Part shown: piece by piece, positions 9,179-16,138 of the stretch
Layout: every line of letters begins with the position of its first letter
Numbering within the stretch: position 1 is the first letter of the stretch
NCBI GenBank assembly: GCA_003224905.1
Contig: QIAA01000055.1
Coordinates: forward strand, 1 to 41,592
Source of the DNA: Acidobacteriota bacterium
GTDB lineage: Bacteria; Acidobacteriota; Terriglobia; Terriglobales; Acidobacteriaceae
Length of the DNA: 41,592 nt
Reading direction: 5' to 3'
Made by a program: the position numbers and the translations under genes
Notes under the pieces: generated by a model
The model's input: only the letters and a program-made list of their open reading frames with translations
Told to the model about the DNA's origin: nothing
Databases searched by the model: none

Positions 9179-10588
9179 ATGCCGACCTCGGCCAAGCCGC
9201 GAGACGCCGCTCTCCCTGTCCTGACCAAAGGCGGCACAAATCCGCGAATCCTGGTAGCCGACGACCAGGAACATATCCTCGACGCCATTCAACTGCTACT
9301 GAAGCCGCAAGGATACACAGTAGATACAGTCCGCTCTCCAGCCTTGGTGCGAGAGGCCCTGGCGACCACCTCGTATGATGCCGTTTTGATCGATCTTAAT
9401 TACACGCGCGACACGACCTCCGGCCAGGAAGGCCTCGACCTGCTCTCCGAAATCGTTGCGCTCGATAGCACATTACCTGTGATTGTGTTGACCGCATGGG
9501 GAAACGTGGGACTTGCGGTCGAAGCTATGCGCCGAGGTGGTCGTGATTTCATCCAGAAGCCGTGGGAAAACGAGCGTCTCGTGTCTATTCTGCGCACTCA
9601 AGTCGAGCTGCATCGCGCGTTGCAGGAAGCGGAGCGGCTTGCCGCCGAGAATCGATTGCTGAACGTACAGGGCCGGCCGGAGTTCGTCGCCACGGCGCCC
9701 GCGATGTCTCCGGTCCTTGAGATGATCACTCGCATTGCCCCTTCCGATGCGAACGTCTTGATCACAGGTGAGCACGGTACAGGGAAAGAAGTTGTGGCAC
9801 GCACTGTTCACGCACTCTCCTTGCGCGTGTCGCGTCCATTCGTTGCCGTAAACACCGGCGGCTTGGCGGAGGGAGTTTTTGAAAGCGAGCTGTTCGGCCA
9901 CGTGAAAGGCGCGTTTACCGACGCACGCACAGACCGCATAGGCCGCTTTGAACTCGCCGACGGTGGCACCATTTTCCTCGATGAAATCGGCAACGTGCCC
10001 CTGCGCCAGCAGGCCAAGCTCCTGCGCGTCATCGAGTCGGGAGAGATGGAGCGCGTAGGTTCATCCCGCAGCAAGCATGTAAATGTTCGCGTAATCTCCG
10101 CTACGAACGCTGACCTTGCCTCCGCCTGCGGCAGTGGAAATTTTCGCGAAGATTTGTTGTTCCGCCTGAATACAGTCGAGCTTCACCTTCCTCGCTTGCG
10201 CGAGCGCCGCGAAGATATCCCAGTGCTGGCCCTGCATTTTCTCGCCCAATATGCGTCCCGCTACCGCCGTCAGGTGCGCGGCATCGAACCTGCAGCCATG
10301 CAGGCGCTCATTCAATATTCCTGGCCAGGCAACGTCCGCGAACTGGAACACGCCATGGAGCGTGCCGTCCTGATGTCCCGCGCTGAGCAGATTCAACCCG
10401 CCGACCTCAGCCTGGCCCTGCAGCGTCCCGCCGCGCAAAACCTGGAAGAATTGAGTCTCGAGGCGGTTGAAAGTATCCTGATCCGCAAAGCGTTGCAGCG
10501 CTTCCAGGGCAACGTAAGCCAGGCGGCCGAAGCACTCGGCCTGAGCCGCGGCGCTCTGTACCGGCGGATGGAAAAGTATGGGCTCTAG
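9179..10588 (+). CDS. sigma-54-dependent response regulator (NtrC family)
   Basis: This 469-residue regulator has three domains. The receiver (about 23-135) has the acidic pair D28/D29, the phosphoacceptor D72 in LIDLNY, T105 and K127. The AAA+ domain has Walker A GEHGTGKE (197-204), the sigma-54 contact loop GAFTDA (244-249) and Walker B GTIFLDEI (263-270). A Fis-type helix-turn-helix sits at the C-terminus (about 430-469, SQAAEALGLSRGALYRRMEKYG). It would activate sigma-54 promoters when phosphorylated, probably by the kinase encoded next. The contact loop carries Asp instead of the canonical second Gly of GAFTGA. The gene starts 3 bases after the TolC-like stop, so it belongs to the same operon and may autoregulate the efflux genes. 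No matching -24/-12 promoter was found inside the window. Confidence 0.93.
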   Translation: MPTSAKPRDAALPVLTKGGTNPRILVADDQEHILDAIQLLLKPQGYTVDTVRSPALVREALATTSYDAVLIDLNYTRDTTSGQEGLDLLSEIVALDSTLPVIVLTAWGNVGLAVEAMRRGGRDFIQKPWENERLVSILRTQVELHRALQEAERLAAENRLLNVQGRPEFVATAPAMSPVLEMITRIAPSDANVLITGEHGTGKEVVARTVHALSLRVSRPFVAVNTGGLAEGVFESELFGHVKGAFTDARTDRIGRFELADGGTIFLDEIGNVPLRQQAKLLRVIESGEMERVGSSRSKHVNVRVISATNADLASACGSGNFREDLLFRLNTVELHLPRLRERREDIPVLALHFLAQYASRYRRQVRGIEPAAMQALIQYSWPGNVRELEHAMERAVLMSRAEQIQPADLSLALQRPAAQNLEELSLEAVESILIRKALQRFQGNVSQAAEALGLSRGALYRRMEKYGL

Positions 10589-12041
10589 CCCAGGCGTTAG
10601 CTATTCAATCCAACGCGACAACCAAAAACGACGCCAAATCCCCTTCGAACGCCGCGTCGCCGGATACGCAATTCTCCTGGTTGCGCCGGGTCTGATTGTC
10701 AATGGTGTTTTTGTCTGGCTGCAACCCTGGTCGCTTCAGTCGAGGCTGACGTTCCTAGTCGCCGAATCACTCGCCTGCCTGTTCATCGGCGTTGCCCTCC
10801 ACGAGCACATAATCCGGCCGTTGCAAACCCTGGCGAATGTTGTCGGCGCACTGCGTGATGAAGATTATTCGTTCCGCGCCCGACTGGCCATCCCCAACGA
10901 TGCTTTAGGCGAACTCTCGCTCGAAGTAAACGCTCTCGCCGATCTGCTGGCGCACCACCGCACCGGCGCAATCGAAGCGACGGCTCTGGTGCAACGCGTG
11001 GTAGAAGAAGTTGAGCTTCCTATCTTCGCATTCGATCCCGCGGACAAGCTGCGCCTCGTGAACTCCGCCGCAGAAAAACTCCTGGGTCAATCGTCCACTC
11101 AGATCCTGGGCAAGACGGCTTCTGAATTAGGCCTTGGGAGCTCTCTCAGCTGTGAAAACGAAACTCTGCTGCAGCTGCGTTTTGCCAACAACGCGCGCTG
11201 GTTCGTGCGCCGCAGTTCGTTCCGGCAGCAAGGGGTGCCGCATACACTGGTCGTGCTTTCCGACGTCAGCCGCGCTTTGCGCGAAGAAGAGCGCCGAGCC
11301 TGGCAGCGCCTCATCCGCGTCATGGGGCATGAGTTAAACAACTCCCTGGCTCCAATCAAATCCATCGCGGGCAGCCTGAATGCACGGCTCTCAGGCGTCG
11401 AACTTGAACCCGAACAGCGCCAGGATTTCGAGCGTGGCCTCGGCATCATCGAAAGCCGCGCCGCCTCGCTCAATCGTTTTCTGCAAGCCTATCGTCACTT
11501 GGCGCAAATGCCGCCGCCCGTGCTGCAGAAATGCTCTATCGTGGGATTGGCCAAGCGCGTCGCCGCCCTGGAGACGCGTATTCCCGTCACAGTAATTCAG
11601 GGTCCTGAAGCTGTCTTGATGGCCGACGCCGATCAACTTGAGCAAATGTTGATTAATTTACTGCGCAATGCCGCAGAAGCTGTCCTCGAGTTGTCGGATG
11701 CAGCTAAGCAATCCAATGGCTCGAAGATCTCATCGGAAGAACCACAAATAGTCCTTACCTGGAAAACGACCGACCGAGACCTGATTCTCGACATCGAGGA
11801 TAGCGGCCCCGGCCTCATGAATACCAGTAACGTTTTTGTCCCTTTCTACACTACAAAACCCTCAGGCAGCGGCATCGGCCTTGTCCTCTCACGCCAAATC
11901 GCAGAAGCACATGGCGGCTCGCTCGAACTGTCGAATCGTGGGGAGCAACACGGCTGCCGAGTGACCGTCATTTTACCGCAGACGGCGCTATGCGACACTG
12001 CCCAGGATGGGAGGCTTGGCCGAAAGGGAGTTCGAAAATAA
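10578..12041 (+). CDS. membrane sensor histidine kinase (NtrY-like), partner of the upstream regulator
   Basis: This 487-residue kinase overlaps the regulator gene by 11 bases. Two membrane segments near residues 28-47 and 57-75 enclose a very short external loop, so it may sense a membrane or cytoplasmic signal. A HAMP linker follows (about 75-130), then a PAS-like domain (about 135-230), the HisKA region with the phosphorylated H251 in VMGHELNNSLAP, and the ATPase domain with N box around 352-368 (LEQMLINLLRNAAEAV), G1 box DIEDSGPGL (405-413) and G2 box GSGIGLVLS (430-438). The layout matches NtrY-type kinases that pair with NtrC-type regulators. It is the last gene of the efflux operon; remnants of a mobile element start about 45 bases after its stop. 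Confidence 0.92.
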   Translation: MGSSPGVSYSIQRDNQKRRQIPFERRVAGYAILLVAPGLIVNGVFVWLQPWSLQSRLTFLVAESLACLFIGVALHEHIIRPLQTLANVVGALRDEDYSFRARLAIPNDALGELSLEVNALADLLAHHRTGAIEATALVQRVVEEVELPIFAFDPADKLRLVNSAAEKLLGQSSTQILGKTASELGLGSSLSCENETLLQLRFANNARWFVRRSSFRQQGVPHTLVVLSDVSRALREEERRAWQRLIRVMGHELNNSLAPIKSIAGSLNARLSGVELEPEQRQDFERGLGIIESRAASLNRFLQAYRHLAQMPPPVLQKCSIVGLAKRVAALETRIPVTVIQGPEAVLMADADQLEQMLINLLRNAAEAVLELSDAAKQSNGSKISSEEPQIVLTWKTTDRDLILDIEDSGPGLMNTSNVFVPFYTTKPSGSGIGLVLSRQIAEAHGGSLELSNRGEQHGCRVTVILPQTALCDTAQDGRLGRKGVRK

Positions 12042-12299
12042 ATGCTCGTGATGCTTCCAATTGGCGTGATCTTCCACACTGACCGGATGAACTGATAGTC
12101 CTGGAAGGCCCGGCGCGTGATATGGACAGTGATGGAGGTATGGCTGTCACGGATCGCATGGAATCGTGTCGAAACGATGAGCTGGGTGTGAACGAAAAAA
12201 ATCCTGCAACAACGTCCCACCTAATGCAGTCGCACATGGCTTAAGGATCATTTACATCAAAGCATTCGCCCGGGGTGTGCAATAAAGAAAGGACAGACA

Positions 12300-12308
12300 T
12301 GATAAGCT
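12300..12308 (+). promoter_or_regulatory. relic extended -10 element upstream of the left tRNA-half copy
   Basis: TGATAAGCT lies with its hexamer 22 bases upstream of the position equivalent to tRNA base 1 (12325). The intact tRNA gene at the right end has TGGTAAACT at exactly the same distance. Seven of nine bases agree although the bases between differ, which suggests a preserved tRNA promoter inside the integrase 3' end. Confidence 0.4.
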
Positions 12309-12321
12309 ATTGAAAACCAAA

Positions 12322-12363
12322 GCCGGAGAGGTGGCCGAGAGGCTGAAGGCGGCGGTTTGTTAA
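12322..12363 (+). repeat. left attachment-site copy (tRNA-Ser 5' half)
   Basis: Bases 12322-12359 are identical to 26512-26549. One mismatch follows (T at 12360, C at 26550), then TAA in both copies; similarity ends at 12364. The repeat covers the tRNA-Ser 5' half from acceptor stem to anticodon loop. The 3' half of a tRNA does not follow, so this copy is not a working tRNA. The mismatch is synonymous (TGT/TGC, Cys) in the integrase reading frame but would change the anticodon. Confidence 0.9.
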
Positions 12364-12999
12364 TTTACCTGCCCTGTCCTTGCTCACAGTTGTTTACGTT
12401 TTTTGTTAGAGTTAGGCGCTCTGAGTTGCGCACAGATCTTCTCATTTGCATCCCACTGGCTAGCAATTGGCCAGTGGATTTGAGTCTCGTTCGATTCGCT
12501 CTTCTTAACATTTCTACACTCGAAACGCGAACGCGAAATGCTGGTCTCTGTCATTGGCCTCTGCCGTGACAGGGTGACTTAAACGCGTAAGCAGTAGCAA
12601 CTTAACGGCACGGATGGTGCTGTTCGGAGTGGTGGGAGCCCAAAGTAAGTAGTATTGCACCCTTAGTGCACCCAGATTTGAAACGCGCCTTCATGCGGCC
12701 GAGATTAGCAGTATCCACGGGATGTCTGTGACGTGCGCGAGGGTAAATTCTTGATCCCTTCAACTGCACGGGACGACGGAAGCTTTTTCTATCCCGTATC
12801 TGAGGCGCTCCGATAACAAACAAGCCATCGCGCCTTTGAGAGAAGAGAAGGGGCCAAAATTTCAAGTTCCAAAGTCCGATCCCATCTAGGAGACATCAGA
12901 ACGTATTTGCGGCAGGTTGATAATTGCAGTCCGTGCACTGACGCCAGAATAACGTCGCAATGTTGATTTGGCTAGGTAGAGGGGACCACAAACGCTTTG
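12364..12999. other. stretch without recognisable gene at the left end of the island
   Basis: No reading frame here resembles a known protein on either strand; short open stretches exist (for example 12602-12865 on the minus strand) but lack family features. One hairpin is visible: CCACTGGC at 12453-12460 pairs with GCCAGTGG at 12470-12477 around a 9-base loop. It may be an integrase arm site or chance. The rest appears to be decayed DNA. Confidence 0.5.
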
Positions 13000-13228
13000 G
13001 CCGGAAAGCCTAACGAAGCGCCGGATAAAAAGAGAATGCCGTTCCGACCGGTACATGCCAAGAACGTAGATCACCGGCTTGCTGCTGGTCGAGAAAATTA
13101 CTTGTCGTATCCGTAACAACGCGGTACCGAGTAAGACACCTAACAATTCGGCAATTCGGCTGTTGTCAGCGGTCGCGTCCACTTCCTCGTCTGCGTACGC
13201 GAGTTCAACCCCGTAGTCCTTGCTCCAA
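13000..13228 (-). pseudogene. C-terminal fragment of a UTRA-domain (GntR/HutC-type) transcriptional regulator
   Basis: Read on the minus strand, the frame gives V-E-L-A-Y-A-D-E-E-V, then AELLGVLLGTALLRIRQVIF, then KPVIYVLGMYRSERHSLFIRR. This is the closing part of a UTRA ligand-binding domain as found in GntR/HutC regulators (the LLRIRQVIF strand and the YRSDRH-like strand). The N-terminal winged helix and most of the UTRA domain are missing, and the frame runs directly out of the hemerythrin half to the right. No start codon or usual end remains, so it should be non-functional. Confidence 0.6.
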
Positions 13229-13232
13229 AGTC

Positions 13233-13490
13233 CATGTTCGGATCGCGCTTTTGACGCATTCGCGGAAACAGAGACTCTTCCTCATCTGCAGTATGCTTGG
13301 GCGCAGCTTCTCGAAAGTAGCGCAACGCGGATTCAAGTGCAGCGCGAGTCTCTTCGGTCAACGGGCGATCGATGACCGACGCAACTCCTTCAAGAGTTCT
13401 GAGGAACATTTCAATGCGACGGTGACAGTCCGATAAAAGGCCGGTGGGATCGGAAAAGTTGTGCGCCTGGGCTCCAATTTGTACGGGCAT
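13233..13490 (-). pseudogene. N-terminal half of a hemerythrin-like (HHE) protein
   Basis: The minus-strand ATG at 13490 (GGAG six bases upstream) opens MPVQIGAQAHNFSDP, followed by LLSDCHRRIEMFL and AAPKHTADEEESLFPRMRQ. These are the first and second helices of an HHE cation-binding domain with candidate iron ligands: the His of DCHRR, and the His and Glu residues of KHTADEEE. Similarity stops near 13233, after RDPNM; the frame then continues for 31 residues into the UTRA remnant. The missing C-terminal half, with the LEHDH motif, lies 1.6 kb away on the opposite strand (14866-15149). A joined gene would encode a protein of about 180 residues that binds a diiron centre. Confidence 0.75.
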
Positions 13491-13532
13491 CATCGGCTCC
13501 AGTTAAAAGTCTTCTCAAGGAGTTCAGGTACT

Positions 13533-13724
13533 CTATGGCTCTCGCGGCGCCACAAGCGAAGAACCACCTGCGCTTGACTCGCTCGCGATATCACGCAGGA
13601 TATAGGCGTTGACAATCACCCCACATTCTTCGTGGCACCGGTGACAGTATCGGGCCCTACAGGGGAGCTTACCCTTTTTCGAGTTCTCGCGGACATCCTC
13701 GGTACTTCGCTGTTCTTCCTGCAT
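13533..13724 (-). CDS. possible small hypothetical protein with a Cys/His cluster
   Basis: Within the otherwise gene-free stretch 13494-13812, a minus-strand frame of 63 codons starts at an ATG (13724) with MQEEQRSTEDV and contains CRARYCHRCHEECG, a cluster of four Cys and two His that could bind metal. The ribosome-binding site is weak (GAG only). I do not recognise the family. The frame continues upstream without stop to 13826, overlapping the end of the radical SAM gene, so it may simply be an open shadow. Low confidence. Confidence 0.22.
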   Translation of the reverse strand: MQEEQRSTEDVRENSKKGKLPCRARYCHRCHEECGVIVNAYILRDIASESSAGGSSLVAPREP

Positions 13725-13812
13725 AATCTCATTATTACTATTGTTTGTTTTGCATTTGTTATCTCGGTACTCGATTCCGTATTTAGCTCGTAGTCTTGCC
13801 AGGATGCGGGTC

Positions 13813-14873
13813 TTATACCGGCACACAATCCGGCTCCGCCGGAAGTTCCTCTCTCTGATATGCCTTCGGCTGCCAAGTGCAGCACGGTTCCTCGGCGAAG
13901 ATGTCTCCGGTTAGTGCGTACGCTCGTGCCCGCGAGCCGCCGCACACTTCGCGAAACTCACAAACACCACACTTGCCTTTGAGGTTCCCACTGTCCCGCA
14001 GCGAAACGAAGAGTGGTGAATGTCGGTAGAGTTCTGTCAGCGACTGTTTTCTCACGTTACCAGCAGAGACCGGCAGGAACCCGCTTGGAAAAACCTCACC
14101 CAAGTGCGAAATGAACACGAACCCTTTACCATCGTTGATCCCTCGTGGCGCACGGCCGATCCCGTCTGGCGTAGTTGTGCCAATCATCGGTGGCAATGGT
14201 GAGGCGCTACCCTTTCTCTTTTCCTCGGTCCGGCGCTGCAGCAGAAAGCGACGGTAATGCTGAGCCTCCGTGCTTTTGATATCGAACTCTACGCGACGGG
14301 AGGTCTCGTAGAGCTTCTCGAAGACCTGTTCGAACTCTTCGGCGGAGATCAGATCTGTCGTGGCCCCTCGTCCTGTAGGTACTAGAAAAAAGACGCTCCA
14401 CAGCACGACGTCAAGCTGCTCCATCAAGGCAATCGTAGAGTCCAGACAGTGCAGGTTGCGTCGTGTGATCGTGGTGTTGATCTGAACGGGAAGGCCGATT
14501 TCACGCGCCCAGCGGACGGCCTGGAGCGTCCACTCATAGGACCCCGGTACGCGGCGGAAGGCATCGTGAACTTCAGCTGTCGGGCCATCCAAGCTGATAG
14601 CGAGACGCGCTAGCCCGCAAGCTTTGAGTCTAGCGATTGCTTCCTTGGTTAGTAGAGGAGTAGCGCTCGGGGTCAAGGAGATCCGCACGCCGTGGGAAGA
14701 TGCGTATCCGACCAACTCGAAAATATCGGGACGCTTCAAAGGGTCGCGGCCGGTCAAGACGAAGACCGGCGCTTTCAGTGCTGCCACTTCATCGATGAGC
14801 CTTTTGGCTTCGGCAGTACTCAGTTCCAGGGCACTGCGGACGGGCTGTGCGCAGGCGCGACAATGTACACACG
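13813..14873 (-). pseudogene. radical SAM/SPASM-domain protein, 5'-truncated
   Basis: The minus-strand frame shows A-C-V-H-C-R-A-C-A-Q at its very start (14870-14840). This preserves part of the radical SAM CxxxCxxC motif, but the residues before it are replaced by antisense hemerythrin sequence. Then come KRPDIFELVGYASS, TPSATPLLTKEAI, LAISLDGPTAEVHD and a C-terminal SPASM-like cluster with KCGVCEFREVCGG and EEPCC. The order fits radical SAM proteins related to the heme d1/AhbD group (TIGR04053-like), which bind one or two Fe-S clusters. There is no start codon in front of the cysteines. Translation from the internal GTG at 14787 would lack the catalytic cluster, so I call it a pseudogene. 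The stop is at 13813. Confidence 0.75.
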
Positions 14874-15149
14874 CTCGAACACGACCATCTCTTGGCCGGA
14901 TCTGTGCACGCAGAGATGGAAAAGTTGGGACAGCGGTACCTCGCAGTGGGAAGCTTGGAATCCTCGGGCGTCGATGCGTTCCGAAAAGCTATTGTCAATC
15001 TTGTTTCAATATACAAGCAACACATCAGTATCGAGGACGATTTGGTTTTTCCTCTTGCAAAGCGGCTGTTGTCTGTTGCTGATAAAGCCGCCATTACAGA
15101 CGAAATGGCCGCTCGAGGAAATCAACGCCACTGGGCTTGTAGGCTGTGA
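14866..15149 (+). pseudogene. C-terminal half of a hemerythrin-like (HHE) protein
   Basis: The plus-strand frame begins abruptly with TLEHDHLLAGSVHAEME, followed by VDAFRKAIVNLVSIYKQH and ISIEDDLVFPLAKRLLS. These are helices 3 and 4 of an HHE domain, with ligand candidates in EHDH and in KQHISIEDD. The piece lacks the first two helices, which occur on the opposite strand at 13233-13490. Its left end meets the truncated radical SAM gene head to head at about 14868. Both halves together complete one domain with only about a dozen residues missing, so they probably come from one gene broken by an inversion. Confidence 0.75.
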
Positions 15150-15290
15150 TTCGTCAAGAGGTCACTGCCTGTCAGTGTTCGGACGACTTGCAGGACTCGC
15201 GTTTACCTGCGCCGCGGCAGTGACTTCATGCCGCAGCTTGATCTGTAACCTTTATTGCTGTGGTGACTCCATCCTGTGGAGGGGGTTTGT

Positions 15291-15605
15291 ATGGTCAACC
15301 CAGCGGAAGTGGCCACTTCGCAAGAGCCCTTGAGTGACGAAGAAGTTGTGGCCCGAGTGTTAGCGGGCGAGACCGGAATGTTTGAAATCGTGATGCGCCG
15401 CCACAACCAGCGTCTCTACCGCGTGGCTCGGGCTATTCTGCGCAACGATGGCGAAGCTGAAGACGTAATGCAGGATGCCTACGTTCGCGCGTATGAACAT
15501 CTGGACCAGTTTGCTGGAAGGGCGAAGTTTTCCACCTGGCTGACACGCATCGCGGTGCACGAAGCCTTAGCCCGACAACATCGCGGAAACCGCGGGTCAA
15601 CATGA
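15291..15605 (+). pseudogene. ECF sigma factor, region 2 only (3'-truncated)
   Basis: The ATG at 15291 follows a strong GGAGGGGG site (15278-15285). The protein starts MVNPAEVATSQEPLSDEE and has a complete sigma-70 region 2: RHNQRLYRVARAILRNDGEAEDVMQDAY and FSTWLTRIAVHEAL, the parts that bind RNA polymerase and the -10 element. Region 4, which reads the -35 element, is missing. After about residue 100 the sequence changes to a transaldolase frame and the sigma frame stops at 15605. ECF factors are usually about 170-200 residues. The result is a truncated factor that could at most bind core polymerase. Confidence 0.8.
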
Positions 15606-16081
15606 CTCTGTGCTTTTCGCAGGCGCAAGCCGCTGCCGTATATGCCGCAACACGGGAATCGAAGGAGCCGGTGTACGTATCACCGTTTGTCGGACGGCTC
15701 GATGATCAAGGCGAGGACGGCATGGACCTTGTCAAAAATATCAAGAAAATGTACGAACGCAGCGATGGCCATGTGCATGTCTTGGCGGCGAGCATACGCA
15801 CCATCAACCATTTGCTTTGTTTCTTCTTTCTAGGTGCTGAGCTGGCAACCGTGGCGAGCAAGGTACTACAGGAATGGACTGCAGCAGGTTTTCCTCTGCC
15901 GGACCAAGACTTCCTGTACAAAGGCGTCGATGCCAAGGGCAAGCCCCTGAAACCGATCGCGTACAAAGACCTGGACCTGAACCTTCCCTGGGAGAGCTTT
16001 GATCTTGCGCACGAACTCACAACCAAGGGCATACAGAAAGTTGTGGCTGATTATCAGAGCACCGTGAGACGGTCGGCATAG
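15597..16081 (+). pseudogene. C-terminal part of transaldolase, fused behind the ECF fragment
   Basis: The frame opens V-N-M-T-L-C-F-S-Q-A-Q-A, the usual NVTLCFS strand of transaldolases, then VYVSPFVGRLDD, GMDLVKNIKKMY, HVHVLAASIRTINH and VLQEWTAAGFPLPD. This corresponds to roughly the second half of the alpha/beta barrel. The N-terminal half with the Schiff-base lysine is absent, so no activity is expected. The ATG at 15602 overlaps the sigma-fragment stop (ATGA), a coincidence of the fusion rather than a native start. Transaldolase acts in the pentose phosphate pathway, which matches the neighbouring glucose-6-phosphate dehydrogenase, so the fragment probably belonged to the same metabolic cluster. 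Confidence 0.8.
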
Positions 16082-16104
16082 TGGTCTCCGGCCTGTCGTG
16101 GCTA

Positions 16105-16123
16105 TCGTTGTTTGCGACAACGA
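16105..16123. terminator. possible hairpin between the convergent transaldolase remnant and zwf
   Basis: TCGTTGT (16105-16111) and ACAACGA (16117-16123) form a perfect 7-bp stem with loop TTGCG in the 57-base gap between two convergent genes. There is no clear T-run on either side, so termination strength is doubtful. Confidence 0.35.
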
Positions 16124-16138
16124 ATTGAGTGCGTTGTC

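Larger units (their letters stand above)
12085..12363 (+). pseudogene. decayed 3' end of a tyrosine integrase at the left end of the island
   Basis: The bases resemble the C-terminal part of the integrase at 25318-26553 but carry indels and stops. Matching pieces, in order: GCCCGGCGCGTGATA (LARRVI, near 12100); GGTATGGCTGTCACGGAT (near the WYGWHGF motif); GAGCTGGGTGTGAACGAAAAA (the L-G-x-N-x-K segment); TACATCAAAGCATTCG at 12253-12268, identical to the stretch coding for the catalytic Tyr in YIKAF of the intact copy. From 12253 the frame runs, with one stop at 12283, into K-A-G-E-V-A-E-R-L-K-A-A-V-C and a TAA at 12361, just like the right copy. The 5' part of this gene is missing. The inference is a relic of an earlier element at the same tRNA site. 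Confidence 0.75.

Noticed and set aside
12325..12363. Left tRNA-Ser copy as a functional tRNA gene
   Set aside because: Only the 5' half is present; no anticodon-stem partner, variable arm, T arm or acceptor 3' strand follows.
14692..15333. Long plus-strand frame across the radical SAM start and the hemerythrin C-half
   Set aside because: It is out of frame with the family-typical hemerythrin sequence and antisense to the radical SAM gene.
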